From Klebsiella pneumoniae (lineage in GTDB: Bacteria > Pseudomonadota > Gammaproteobacteria > Pseudomonadales > Azotimanducaceae): DNA of 9,026 bases. Location: assembly GCA_945878745.1 (NCBI GenBank), contig CAMDVY010000091.1, forward strand, positions 1 to 9,026, read 5' to 3'. The notes below the pieces were generated by a model. It saw nothing but the letters and a program-made list of their open reading frames with translations. It made no database searches and was not told the DNA's origin. Position numbers and translations under genes: made by a program. This document shows, in pieces, positions 1 through 6,279 of this stretch. Position 1 is the first letter of the stretch, and the number at the start of each line of letters is the position of its first letter.

Positions 1-259
1 GCATGTTCAGGAATTGAATCGACTGGGCGCGAACATCGAGCAGGTCAGTGCTTCCGTGGCACTGGTCCATGGTGTGCCTGCATTGTCCGCAGCACCCGTC
101 ATGGCGACGGATTTGCGCGCATCCTCCAGTCTGGTGGTTGCTGCGCTGGTGGCGGAGGGTACGACGCTGATTGACCGCATCTACCACATTGATCGAGGCT
201 ACGAGACGATCGAAGAAAAACTCGGCGGGCTCGGCGCCGATATCACGCGAGTGCGTTGA
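1..259 (+). CDS. murA: UDP-N-acetylglucosamine 1-carboxyvinyltransferase, C-terminal part (partial at left edge)
   Basis: MurA catalyses the first committed step of peptidoglycan synthesis in the cytoplasm, transferring enolpyruvate from PEP to UDP-GlcNAc. Only the last 85 residues are visible; the reading frame is open from base 2 and ends at TGA 257-259. The segment begins with HVQELNRLGA, the usual opening of the last repeat of the EPSP-synthase-like fold. It contains MATDLRAS, equivalent to the Asp369-Leu370-Arg371 region of E. coli MurA, and HIDRGYETIEEKL, which includes the equivalent of active-site Arg397. The C-terminus falls where the family normally ends, so the gene looks intact on this side. 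The catalytic Cys/Asp115 loop lies outside the window. hisG follows after 3 bases, so the two are probably co-transcribed, an arrangement familiar from Pseudomonas. Confidence in the family is very high. Confidence 0.97.
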   Translation, partial: HVQELNRLGANIEQVSASVALVHGVPALSAAPVMATDLRASSSLVVAALVAEGTTLIDRIYHIDRGYETIEEKLGGLGADITRVR

Positions 260-262
260 ACG

Positions 263-889
263 ATGAGCCTGACGATTGCACTGAACCGTGGTCGGATTCT
301 TAAGGAATGTCTGCCATTGCTCGCCCGGGCAGGCATCGAACCACTGGATGATATCCACAACAGCCGCAAGCTGATCTTCGACGCCACAGGTGGCCACAAG
401 CTCATCGTCATGCGCGGATCCGATGTCCCGACCTATGTCGAGCATGGTGTGGCCGATGTCGGAATCACCGGCAAGGACACGATTCTGGAGTACGGTGAAG
501 GAGCCAGTTTTTATGAGCGCCTTGATCTGGGTATCGGGCGTTGTCGCTTGATGGTGGCGGCGCCTGTTGGTGCTGATTTGTCACAGGGACCGCTGCGTGT
601 CGCAACCAAGTTCGTGAATGTCAGCCGTGGCTATTACGACGCGCTCGGCCGGCAGGCGACCATTATTCCGCTCGCCGGGGCGATCGAAATCGCTCCGCTG
701 ATTGGCCTGGCTGACCTTATCGTCGATATCGTCGATACCGGCAATACGTTGAAGGCCAATGGACTGGAAGCTCGCGAAACCATAGCCATGGTCAGTACTC
801 GGCTCATCGTCAATCGCGCCTCGCAAAAAACGCGCTTTGATGCCGTGCAGGCCCTGGTTAACCGGCTGCGTGAAGTGACTGCGGTCTGA
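263..889 (+). CDS. hisG: ATP phosphoribosyltransferase catalytic subunit, short form
   Basis: HisG joins ATP and PRPP to give phosphoribosyl-ATP, the first and feedback-controlled step of histidine synthesis. The protein has 208 residues, the length of the short HisG family, and stops before the C-terminal regulatory ACT-like domain of the roughly 300-residue enteric form. Visible motifs are ALNRGRIL at 6-13, the ADVGITGKD segment at 64-72, and the PRPP-binding loop DIVDTGNTLKANGL at 155-168. Short HisG enzymes are known to need HisZ, a HisRS-like regulatory subunit; no hisZ is in this window. The ATG lies 3 bases after the murA stop and has no clear Shine-Dalgarno sequence, so translational coupling to murA is likely. 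Its stop TGA shares its last base with the hisD ATG. Confidence 0.97.
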   Translation: MSLTIALNRGRILKECLPLLARAGIEPLDDIHNSRKLIFDATGGHKLIVMRGSDVPTYVEHGVADVGITGKDTILEYGEGASFYERLDLGIGRCRLMVAAPVGADLSQGPLRVATKFVNVSRGYYDALGRQATIIPLAGAIEIAPLIGLADLIVDIVDTGNTLKANGLEARETIAMVSTRLIVNRASQKTRFDAVQALVNRLREVTAV

Positions 890-2199
890 TGAGTTCGATT
901 CGACGGTTCGATTCCAGCGCACCAGACTTCCTGGAAGATCTGCATCGATTGTCCCGACTACCCGAAGCGGATGACCGGGCGCTTGATCGGCGTGTGGCCG
1001 AGATCATCGCCGACGTGCGATTGCGTGGCGATGCAGCTCTGATTGAGCTGACTGCCCGCCTGGATCGTCATTCCGTCAAGGATGCGGCCGAACTCGAGAT
1101 CTCCCCTGATGACATGGCAGCGGCCTTCAATGGACTGGATATTCACGCCCGCCAGGCGCTGGAAACTGCGGCAACCAGGATCCGCGAGTACCACCTTCAG
1201 CAGACCACCTCAGATATTGACTACACCGATCCGCTTGGTAATCGGCTCGGACAACGGTGGACGCCGATCGATCGAGTCGGTGTTTATGTACCGGGAGGGC
1301 TCGCTGCATATCCATCGTCGGTGCTGATGACGGTTGTTCCAGCGCGATGTGCGGGAGTTGGCGAGGTTGTTCTCGTGGTACCGACTCCAGATGGCATTCG
1401 TAATACGCTGGTACTTGCCGCAGCGCATTTGGCTGGGGTTGATCGACTGTTCACGATCGGCGGTGCGCAAGCGGTTGCTGCACTCGCATTCGGAACCGCT
1501 GTGGTACCGCGAGTGGACAAGATTGTTGGTCCTGGAAATGCCTACGTTGCTGCGGCCAAGCGACAGGTTTTTGGTCAGGTTGGTATCGATTCAATCGCAG
1601 GGCCTTCCGAGATTCTGATCATCGCCGATGACTCCGCCAATCCTGAGTGGATTGCCATGGATCTGTTTTCTCAGGCCGAACACGATGCTGCTGCGCAGAG
1701 CCTGCTCATTTCAGCGAGCGCGACCTTGCTGGATCAAGTCGCCGCAGCGATTGATCGATTGCTTCCTGCGCGCCTGCGGCAGAGTGTCATAACCGAGTCT
1801 TTGACCAGTCGGGGCGCGCTCATCAAGGTAAGAGACCTCGATGAAGCGTGTCACTTGGCGAACAGCATTGCCGCCGAACACGTGCAGTTGATGGTGCGAG
1901 ACCCTCGCGCACTGGTGTCGAGCATTCGCCATGCCGGTGCGATTTTCATTGGTGCCAATGCAGGCGAAGTATTGGGCGATTACGTGGCAGGACCATCACA
2001 TGTGCTCCCCACTTACGGCACGGCGAGATTTTCTTCCCCCTTGTCGGTATACGACTTCAAGAAACGCAGTTCGCTGATTGAACTGTCGACCGCTGGCCTC
2101 GCTGCATTGATTCCCGTAGCGGTTAACATTGCTGAGGCGGAAGGGCTTGAAGCTCATGCAGCTGCAGCCTCCATTCGCCAACCAGGTGCAAATCACTGA
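889..2199 (+). CDS. hisD: Histidinol dehydrogenase
   Basis: HisD is the zinc enzyme that oxidises L-histidinol twice, with two NAD+, to L-histidine, the last pathway step. The 436-residue length is normal. All key residues are visible: candidate zinc ligands Gln262 and His265 (SQAEHDAA), Asp364 (LGDYVAGPSH) and His423 (LEAHAAA), and the catalytic Glu330-His331 pair (AAEHVQLM). The nucleotide-fold signatures YVPGG at 133-137, GPGN at 214-217 and GPSEILIIAD at 238-247 are also present. The ATG at 889 overlaps the hisG stop by one base, so translation is probably coupled. In Pseudomonas hisC follows; here hisD is the last gene and meets a convergent protease gene after 15 bases, with no recognisable terminator between them. 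Confidence 0.98.
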   Translation: MSSIRRFDSSAPDFLEDLHRLSRLPEADDRALDRRVAEIIADVRLRGDAALIELTARLDRHSVKDAAELEISPDDMAAAFNGLDIHARQALETAATRIREYHLQQTTSDIDYTDPLGNRLGQRWTPIDRVGVYVPGGLAAYPSSVLMTVVPARCAGVGEVVLVVPTPDGIRNTLVLAAAHLAGVDRLFTIGGAQAVAALAFGTAVVPRVDKIVGPGNAYVAAAKRQVFGQVGIDSIAGPSEILIIADDSANPEWIAMDLFSQAEHDAAAQSLLISASATLLDQVAAAIDRLLPARLRQSVITESLTSRGALIKVRDLDEACHLANSIAAEHVQLMVRDPRALVSSIRHAGAIFIGANAGEVLGDYVAGPSHVLPTYGTARFSSPLSVYDFKKRSSLIELSTAGLAALIPVAVNIAEAEGLEAHAAAASIRQPGANH

Positions 2200-2214
2200 G
2201 CCTTTACTGAGTAG

Positions 2215-3279
2215 TTAGTCCGCCGATGCTGGTGCAGGACGTTCTGCCACGACCAGGACAAGGTCGATCATCTGTCCGCCCCGCTCAACCGACACTTTCA
2301 AGCGTGCGCCAGGCTTCAGCATGCTGACCTGTCGACTTATGCTCAATCGGTCGCGTGGCATCTGATCATCCAGTGCCATCAGCGTGTCGTCGATGTTTAA
2401 TCCGCCAAGCGCGCCAGGGCCATCGTCTTCCAGAGCTGTGACGCGAAACCCGAATTCATTGTTGCCTTCGCGTTGTTCGGCTACTTCGATTCCGATCCAG
2501 CCGCGCCGTACACGACCATAGGCGATTATTTCGTCGAGCACGTACTGCACAACGTCAGATGGAATTGCAAAGCCGATGCCTTGTGATCCGGTGCCGCGCG
2601 AAAAGATCATCGTATTTATCCCGATCAATTCACCATGGGTGTTCACGAGTGCGCCGCCCGAATTCCCGGGATTTATTGCGGCGTCTGTTTGCATGAAGTC
2701 GTCATAAGTGCTCTCCCCGACCACCACCCGGCGCACTGCGCCGATGATGCCTTGTGAGACGGTTTGCCCAATCCCGAAAGGATTGCCAATGGCGAGCGCA
2801 ATATCGCCGACATGAACGTCTTCGGAACTGCTGATCTTGATAGCCGGAGAATCGGCGGACTCAATTCGAATGACTGCCAAGTCGAAATCCTGATCCCGCC
2901 CGATGACGGTTGCGGGCAGAATCTCGCCGGAATCGAGACCTACCAGGACTGTGTCCGCGTCCTCGATGACATGATTGTTCGTCACGATGTGTCCATCGGT
3001 GCGCACGATCACGCCGGAACCCAGAGAGCTGTCGACCCGGGCAGCACCACCGTTCTCCAGCTTTTCACACCAGGTGCGATAACGGGGCAGCTTGCACAGG
3101 GCGGGCTGCATCCTGCGGGTGGAGTAGATGCTGACGACGGAAGGCGCGGCGTGAATGACGGCGTCGGCATAACCGTCCTGCGATTGCGCGCCAAGCTGAT
3201 CTTTAACAAGCAGAAGCACGCCGCCCAGCAATGCGCCCAACAGTGCCGGAATCAAGAGAGAGCGAGCCCATCCTTTCAT
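2215..3279 (-). CDS. algW: DegS/AlgW-type membrane-anchored periplasmic serine protease with one PDZ domain
   Basis: Proteases of this family sense misfolded outer-membrane proteins through the PDZ domain and make the first cut in the RseA/MucA anti-sigma factor, releasing the envelope-stress sigma factor. The protein has 354 residues, close to E. coli DegS at about 355. Residues 1-25 form a basic start plus one membrane segment (SLLIPALLGALLGGVLLLV). The trypsin-like triad is His103 (NNHVI), Asp133 (DFDLAVI) and Ser207 (GNSGG). The activation-loop region GSQGIGFAIP is at 231-240, and one PDZ domain spans about 258-345 with carboxylate-loop WIGI at 261-264. I chose the ATG at 3279 over an upstream TTG at 3318: it gives the family length, starts just before the anchor, and has GGGGA ten bases upstream. 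Two cysteines (62 and 71), the only ones, sit in a variable insert before the protease core. It is convergent to hisD and divergent from zapE. DegQ is the main alternative, but the uncleaved anchor, single PDZ and gene context favour AlgW/DegS. Confidence 0.92.
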   Translation of the reverse strand: MKGWARSLLIPALLGALLGGVLLLVKDQLGAQSQDGYADAVIHAAPSVVSIYSTRRMQPALCKLPRYRTWCEKLENGGAARVDSSLGSGVIVRTDGHIVTNNHVIEDADTVLVGLDSGEILPATVIGRDQDFDLAVIRIESADSPAIKISSSEDVHVGDIALAIGNPFGIGQTVSQGIIGAVRRVVVGESTYDDFMQTDAAINPGNSGGALVNTHGELIGINTMIFSRGTGSQGIGFAIPSDVVQYVLDEIIAYGRVRRGWIGIEVAEQREGNNEFGFRVTALEDDGPGALGGLNIDDTLMALDDQMPRDRLSISRQVSMLKPGARLKVSVERGGQMIDLVLVVAERPAPASAD

Positions 3280-3368
3280 TGCGAGTTTTCCCCGGTTTTG
3301 GCGTTGGGCCGGCGACAAATTCGGGTTAGAGTCGCGCGCCGATGCAACGCTAACACGATTCGATAACC

Positions 3369-4460
3369 ATGCGACCGATGGAACGATATCGCCAGGCTGT
3401 AGCGAGCGGGTCGATAACAGCCGACCCGTCGCAAGCAGCCGTCATGGAGAAGCTGGACAGGATCCAGGTATTGCTCACAACACCTCCAGCTGCCCGGGGG
3501 TGGTGGCAACGTCTGCTTTTCCGTTCGCAACCCGAGCCAACGGCTGCACGCGGACTCTATGTCTGGGGCGGGGTAGGCCGAGGGAAGACCATGTTGATGG
3601 ACTGGTTCTTCGCCAGTCTTGGACCAGGTATTGGCCTGCGGATGCACTTCCACCGTTTCATGCAGCGTGTGCATCACGACCTGGATACTTTCAAGGGCAT
3701 CGCCAATCCACTGCACAAAGTGGCAGACGGTTTCGCAGCAGACGGGCGGGTGTTGTGTTTCGACGAGTTTTTTGTGTCAGATATCGGCGACGCAATGTTG
3801 TTAGGCGAGTTGATGAAGGCGCTGTTTGAACGAGGTGTACTGCTCGTTGCGACTTCGAATGTCGAGCCCAGGCGGCTGTATGAAAATGGCCTGCAGAGGA
3901 GCCGTTTCCTGCCAGCGATCGATCTGATTGAAACGCACTGTGAGGTGCATTGGATGGATGGGCCGGTGGACTACCGACTGCGGGTGCTGGAAAAAGCCGA
4001 GCTGTTCCATTGGCCGCTGGACACCGCCGCTGACGAATCGTTACAGCGAAGTTTCCAGGCGCTTGCGACAGATGTGCCAAAGGAACATGTTGAGTTGATC
4101 GTCGAGAGCCGAACGATCATCGCCAGAAAGATTGCCGATGACGTTGCCTGGTTCGACTTTTCTGCCGTGTGCGAAGGTCCTCGCAGTCAGAACGACTACA
4201 TCGAACTCGCCCGGGAGTATCACACGGTGTTGTTGAGCGATGTGCCCATATTCACCACCAGAAAAGAAGATGCGGCGCGCAGGTTCATCAGTCTCGTCGA
4301 CGAGTTTTATGATCGTTCGGTCAAGCTCATCATTTCCGCGGCGGCGCCCATTGCCGAGCTGTATCAGGGTGATCGTTTAAGATTCGAGTTCGACCGTACT
4401 CAGTCGCGCCTGTTGGAAATGCAGTCCCAGGAGTACCTGGGGCGGTTGCATAAAGCTTGA
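3369..4460 (+). CDS. zapE: Cell division/AFG1-family AAA+-like ATPase ZapE
   Basis: ZapE is a P-loop ATPase of the AFG1/LACE1 family. In E. coli it acts at the FtsZ ring under stress or low oxygen; the mitochondrial homologue takes part in quality control of respiratory-chain subunits. The 363-residue protein shows Walker A GGVGRGKT at 67-74, preceded by RGLYVW, then the family segment MHFHRFMQ at 92-99. Walker B VLCFDEF is at 128-134, followed by the sensor ATSN at 161-164 and likely arginine-finger residues in NGLQRSRFLP at 174-182. The C-terminal region contains LSDVPIFT, typical of the family. The ATG at 3369 has no clear Shine-Dalgarno; an in-frame ATG at 3378 is the alternative, and both give a normal N-terminus. 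It is divergent from the protease gene across 89 bases. Its stop codon lies inside the first copy of an 11-bp tandem repeat. Confidence 0.95.
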   Translation: MRPMERYRQAVASGSITADPSQAAVMEKLDRIQVLLTTPPAARGWWQRLLFRSQPEPTAARGLYVWGGVGRGKTMLMDWFFASLGPGIGLRMHFHRFMQRVHHDLDTFKGIANPLHKVADGFAADGRVLCFDEFFVSDIGDAMLLGELMKALFERGVLLVATSNVEPRRLYENGLQRSRFLPAIDLIETHCEVHWMDGPVDYRLRVLEKAELFHWPLDTAADESLQRSFQALATDVPKEHVELIVESRTIIARKIADDVAWFDFSAVCEGPRSQNDYIELAREYHTVLLSDVPIFTTRKEDAARRFISLVDEFYDRSVKLIISAAAPIAELYQGDRLRFEFDRTQSRLLEMQSQEYLGRLHKA

Positions 4461-4497
4461 AGGTCCCTTGAAGGTCCCTTGAAGGTCCCTTGAAGGT
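4456..4497. repeat. 11-bp tandem repeat, about 3.8 copies, overlapping the zapE stop
   Basis: The unit TTGAAGGTCCC is repeated perfectly three times from 4457, followed by a partial fourth copy (TTGAAGGT); the period-11 match runs from 4456 to 4497. The TGA of the first copy is the zapE stop codon. The junction between copies, CCTTGAAGG, is a dyad with one central base, and AAGG(TC)CCTT within each unit is another, so the array as a whole can fold back imperfectly on either strand. No T-run follows, so a standard intrinsic terminator is not supported. It may simply be replication slippage. Copy number is likely to vary between strains. Confidence 0.95.
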
Positions 4498-4575
4498 GCA
4501 TAGTTTGGATCAAAATGAAGAACGCCGCTCAAGGCATGATCTGTATCGATAATTGGCCTCTTGAGACGTTTCAGG

Positions 4576-4605
4576 TTGCTTTTCCGGGCTGGGCTCCGCT
4601 AACAT
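4576..4605 (+). promoter_or_regulatory. Candidate sigma-70 promoter for rplM-rpsI
   Basis: TTGCTT at 4576-4581 (4 of 6 to the -35 consensus) and TAACAT at 4600-4605 (4 of 6 to the -10 consensus) are separated by 18 bases. The bases after the -10 box are GC-rich (CCGCC), like the discriminators of stringently controlled ribosomal promoters. Transcription would begin near 4612 and give a leader of about 26 bases before the rplM start. This is a match by eye, and a promoter further upstream is possible. Confidence 0.45.
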
Positions 4606-4622
4606 CCGCCCTCCAAAAAATC

Positions 4623-4627
4623 AGGGG
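4623..4627 (+). promoter_or_regulatory. Ribosome binding site that fixes the rplM TTG start
   Basis: AGGGG lies ten bases before TTG 4638. The alternative ATG at 4653 has no purine-rich site in front of it, and neither does the more distant ATG at 4515. Confidence 0.65.
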
Positions 4628-4637
4628 CGCGGCCGCC

Positions 4638-5066
4638 TTGAAAACTGTCAGCATGAAACCCCAGGACGTCCAGCGGGACTGGCTGGTCATTGACGCGGAA
4701 AATCTCGTGATTGGCCGTCTTGCCACTGAAGTTGCGTTACGCCTGCGTGGAAAGCACAAGACGTCCTACACTCAGCACGTGGACACCGGCGATTTCATCA
4801 TCGTGGTTAACGCCGCCAAGGTTCGATCGACCGGCAACAAGGAAAACGATAAGCAGTACTGGCGCCATACCGGTTACCCGGGCGGGATCAAGTCGGTATC
4901 GCTGGGTCGCATGCGCGAAACCCATCCAGAGCGGATCATAGAAGCAGCGGTTCGAGGCATGTTGCCGAAGAACCCTCTGGGTCGAGCCATGTTCCGCAAG
5001 CTGAAGGTGTATGCTGGTGCGCAGCACCCGCACGCAGCTCAGCAACCTCAAGTGCTGGCGCTATAG
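4638..5066 (+). CDS. rplM: 50S ribosomal protein L13
   Basis: L13 is an early-assembling large-subunit protein that binds 23S rRNA. Starting at TTG 4638 gives 142 residues, exactly the E. coli length, and an N-terminus (MKTVSMKP) that lines up with E. coli MKTFSAKP. Family signatures follow: RDWLVIDA at 13-20, IGRLATEVALRLRGKHK, HVDTGDFIIVVNA, VRGMLPKNPLGR, and the C-terminal FRKLKVYAG...HAAQQPQVL. The frame stays open upstream to an ATG at 4515, but the extra 41 residues have no resemblance to L13 and the AGGGG site supports the TTG. The ATG at 4653 would remove five conserved-position residues. rpsI follows after 62 bases, the near-universal L13-S9 pair. In E. coli this operon is repressed by L13 itself; nothing here directly shows that control. 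Confidence 0.97.
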   Translation: MKTVSMKPQDVQRDWLVIDAENLVIGRLATEVALRLRGKHKTSYTQHVDTGDFIIVVNAAKVRSTGNKENDKQYWRHTGYPGGIKSVSLGRMRETHPERIIEAAVRGMLPKNPLGRAMFRKLKVYAGAQHPHAAQQPQVLAL

Positions 5067-5128
5067 TTCAGGCACATCAATCAGAAGACAACCGGCACTG
5101 ATGGCCGGGTTTGCAAGAGAATCCAAGC

Positions 5129-5518
5129 ATGGCAGAAGTGGACTACGGTACGGGGCGCAGAAAGACAGCTGCGGCACGAGTTTTTTTGCGCGGCGGCTCA
5201 GGCCGCATCGTTGTCAATGATGTTCCTCTCGACAATTATTTTGGTCGCGAGACGTCACGCATGATCGTTCGTCAACCACTGGAAGTTGCCCAGTTGGTGA
5301 ATTCAGTGGACATCATGATCACTGTCAGCGGAGGCGGAGCCTCTGGTCAGGCAGGCGCAATTCGACATGGCATCGCCAGGGCACTGGTCGAGCGTGACGA
5401 AGCTTTGCGTTCACCCATGCGACAGGCAGGATTTCTGACCCGCGATGCACGTCAGGTCGAACGCAAGAAGGTCGGCCTTCGCAAAGCCCGCAAGCGTCCA
5501 CAGTACTCGAAGCGATAA
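5129..5518 (+). CDS. rpsI: 30S ribosomal protein S9
   Basis: S9 sits in the head of the small subunit, where its C-terminal tail reaches the P-site tRNA. The 129-residue protein opens with MAEVDYGTGRRKTAAARVF, matching the family start, so I chose ATG 5129. That ATG has AAGAGA at 5115-5120, eight bases upstream. The non-AUG codon TTG at 5111 would add six unrelated residues. Conserved segments are NYFGRETSRM, VRQPLE, the glycine-rich GGGASGQAGAIRHGI, LTRDARQVERKKVGLRKAR and the terminal RPQYSKR; the final SKR is the functionally important tail. It is co-directional with rplM and probably shares its transcript. A 122-base control region separates it from petA. Confidence 0.98.
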   Translation: MAEVDYGTGRRKTAAARVFLRGGSGRIVVNDVPLDNYFGRETSRMIVRQPLEVAQLVNSVDIMITVSGGGASGQAGAIRHGIARALVERDEALRSPMRQAGFLTRDARQVERKKVGLRKARKRPQYSKR

Positions 5519-5541
5519 AGTTTCGGTTACAGATAGTCCGT

Positions 5542-5570
5542 TGGCGACACGATTTGTTGTCTTGTCGCCA
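5542..5570. promoter_or_regulatory. Perfect 8-bp inverted repeat between rpsI and petA (hairpin or operator)
   Basis: TGGCGACA (5542-5549) and its exact reverse complement TGTCGCCA (5563-5570) are separated by 13 bases, with arm centres 21 bases apart, about two helical turns. As RNA it could form a stem-loop at the end of the rplM-rpsI transcript, but no T-run follows. As DNA it lies just upstream of the petA -10 box and abuts the -35 position, so it could be a binding site for a dimeric regulator. I cannot choose between these from sequence alone. Confidence 0.5.
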
Positions 5571-5590
5571 CGCGATCATCGAAGCAGGTA

Positions 5591-5596
5591 TATAAT
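5591..5596 (+). promoter_or_regulatory. Candidate -10 box of the petABC promoter
   Basis: TATAAT at 5591-5596 is a perfect -10 consensus in the only sizeable gap before petA. No good -35 hexamer is present 16-18 bases upstream (the 17-base position reads CCACGC), and the bases just before the box are not an extended TGn element. The start point would be near 5603, about 38 bases before the petA start codon. A weak -35 next to an inverted repeat would fit an activator-dependent promoter, but that is inference. Confidence 0.5.
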
Positions 5597-5628
5597 TCCT
5601 GGCGTGGACACGCAGACTTAACCTCAGT

Positions 5629-5633
5629 GGGAG
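5629..5633 (+). promoter_or_regulatory. Ribosome binding site for the petA TTG start
   Basis: GGGAG lies seven bases before TTG 5641. An in-frame TGA at 5635-5637 rules out any earlier start in this frame, so this site together with the TTG decides the N-terminus. Confidence 0.7.
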
Positions 5634-5640
5634 CTGAACG

Positions 5641-6279
5641 TTGACAAGCGCAGAAGGTTCGGCTGATCACGCCTCGCATGGTGCTGGTCCAGTCGACAAG
5701 GAACGCCGTTATTTTCTCATTGGTGCTACCTCCGCCGTCGCCGCCTTAGGTGTCGCGGGAGCAGCTATACCCTTTCTCGCGTCCTGGGCGCCAAGTGCCC
5801 GGGCACGAGCGCTTGGCGCTCCGGTCAAGATAGATATATCTCGATTGGAAGTCGGGCAGATGTTGGGGCCAATTCCTGCCTGGCGTGGCAAGCCAGTTTT
5901 TGTGCTCTCTCGGTCGCAAGAGGTCGTGGCGCGGCTGAGTACAGAAATTGAACTGCTCGAAGATCCGAACTCTGAGCGTCTGACTCAACAACCCGAGAGT
6001 GCTCGCAACGCCTGGCGATCGACGAAGCCTGAAGTGGGTGTGTATCTCGGCTTGTGTACTCACCTTGGTTGTTCACCGAAATATTATCCAGTTGTGGAGA
6101 CCTCCAGTTTTGACGTCGAGCGGGCGGGTGGTTTTTTCTGTCCGTGTCATGGCTCGAAGTTCGATCTGGCTGGTCGTGTTTACGCTGGGCTCCCTGCACC
6201 GTCGAACCTCGAAGTGCCGCCTTATCGGTACGAGTCGGATTCTGTGATCGTGATTGGCGACGAGGAGGGAGCTGCGTGA
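5641..6279 (+). CDS. petA: Ubiquinol-cytochrome c reductase, Rieske iron-sulfur subunit
   Basis: This bc1 subunit takes the first electron from quinol at the Qo site and passes it to cytochrome c1. The 212-residue protein has a short cytoplasmic N-terminus, a twin-arginine pair (Arg22-Arg23 in ERRYFLIGA) and one membrane segment at about 24-46, as expected for a Tat-exported Rieske protein with an uncleaved anchor. A flexible hinge follows (PSARARALGAPV). The 2Fe-2S site is complete: Cys139 and His141 in CTHLGC, Cys167 and His170 in CPCHGS, with Cys144 and Cys169 as the stabilising disulfide pair. The start must be the TTG at 5641: an in-frame stop lies three bases upstream of it, and the first internal Met (74) is beyond the anchor. 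It is the first gene of petABC, and its stop overlaps the petB start by one base. Confidence 0.97.
   Translation: MTSAEGSADHASHGAGPVDKERRYFLIGATSAVAALGVAGAAIPFLASWAPSARARALGAPVKIDISRLEVGQMLGPIPAWRGKPVFVLSRSQEVVARLSTEIELLEDPNSERLTQQPESARNAWRSTKPEVGVYLGLCTHLGCSPKYYPVVETSSFDVERAGGFFCPCHGSKFDLAGRVYAGLPAPSNLEVPPYRYESDSVIVIGDEEGAA
6263..6268 (+). promoter_or_regulatory. Consensus Shine-Dalgarno for petB inside the petA end
   Basis: AGGAGG, a full consensus, sits ten bases before ATG 6279 within the last codons of petA. It supports the 6279 start over any start further inside petA. Confidence 0.8.

Noticed and set aside
3280..3318. TTG start 13 codons upstream for the DegS/AlgW-type protease
   Set aside because: It adds polar residues in front of the membrane anchor and has weaker support than ATG 3279, which has GGGGA upstream and gives the family length.
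3298..3332. Possible zapE promoter (TTGGGC at 3304-3309 and TAGAGT at 3327-3332, 17 bases apart)
   Set aside because: Only 3 of 6 and 4 of 6 matches in a short divergent gap; too weak to report as a feature, though some promoter for zapE must lie here or in the protease gene.
2764..3366. 200-residue open frame on the + strand antisense to the protease gene
   Set aside because: It is a mirror of a real gene with an intact catalytic triad; the translation resembles no known domain and has low-complexity codon shadow character.
4456..4497. Tandem array as CRISPR or as REP-type element
   Set aside because: The units are directly adjacent without spacers and only 11 bp long, and no REP-like conserved stem is seen.
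4515..4637. In-frame 41-residue N-terminal extension of L13 from ATG 4515
   Set aside because: The extension has no L13 similarity, lacks a ribosome binding site, and would span the candidate promoter; the TTG start gives the exact family length.
6144..6278. Longer petB from an internal start inside petA
   Set aside because: It would overlap petA by 136 bases, and its residues are an out-of-frame reading of the Rieske domain. AGGAGG and the overlapping stop/start support 6279.
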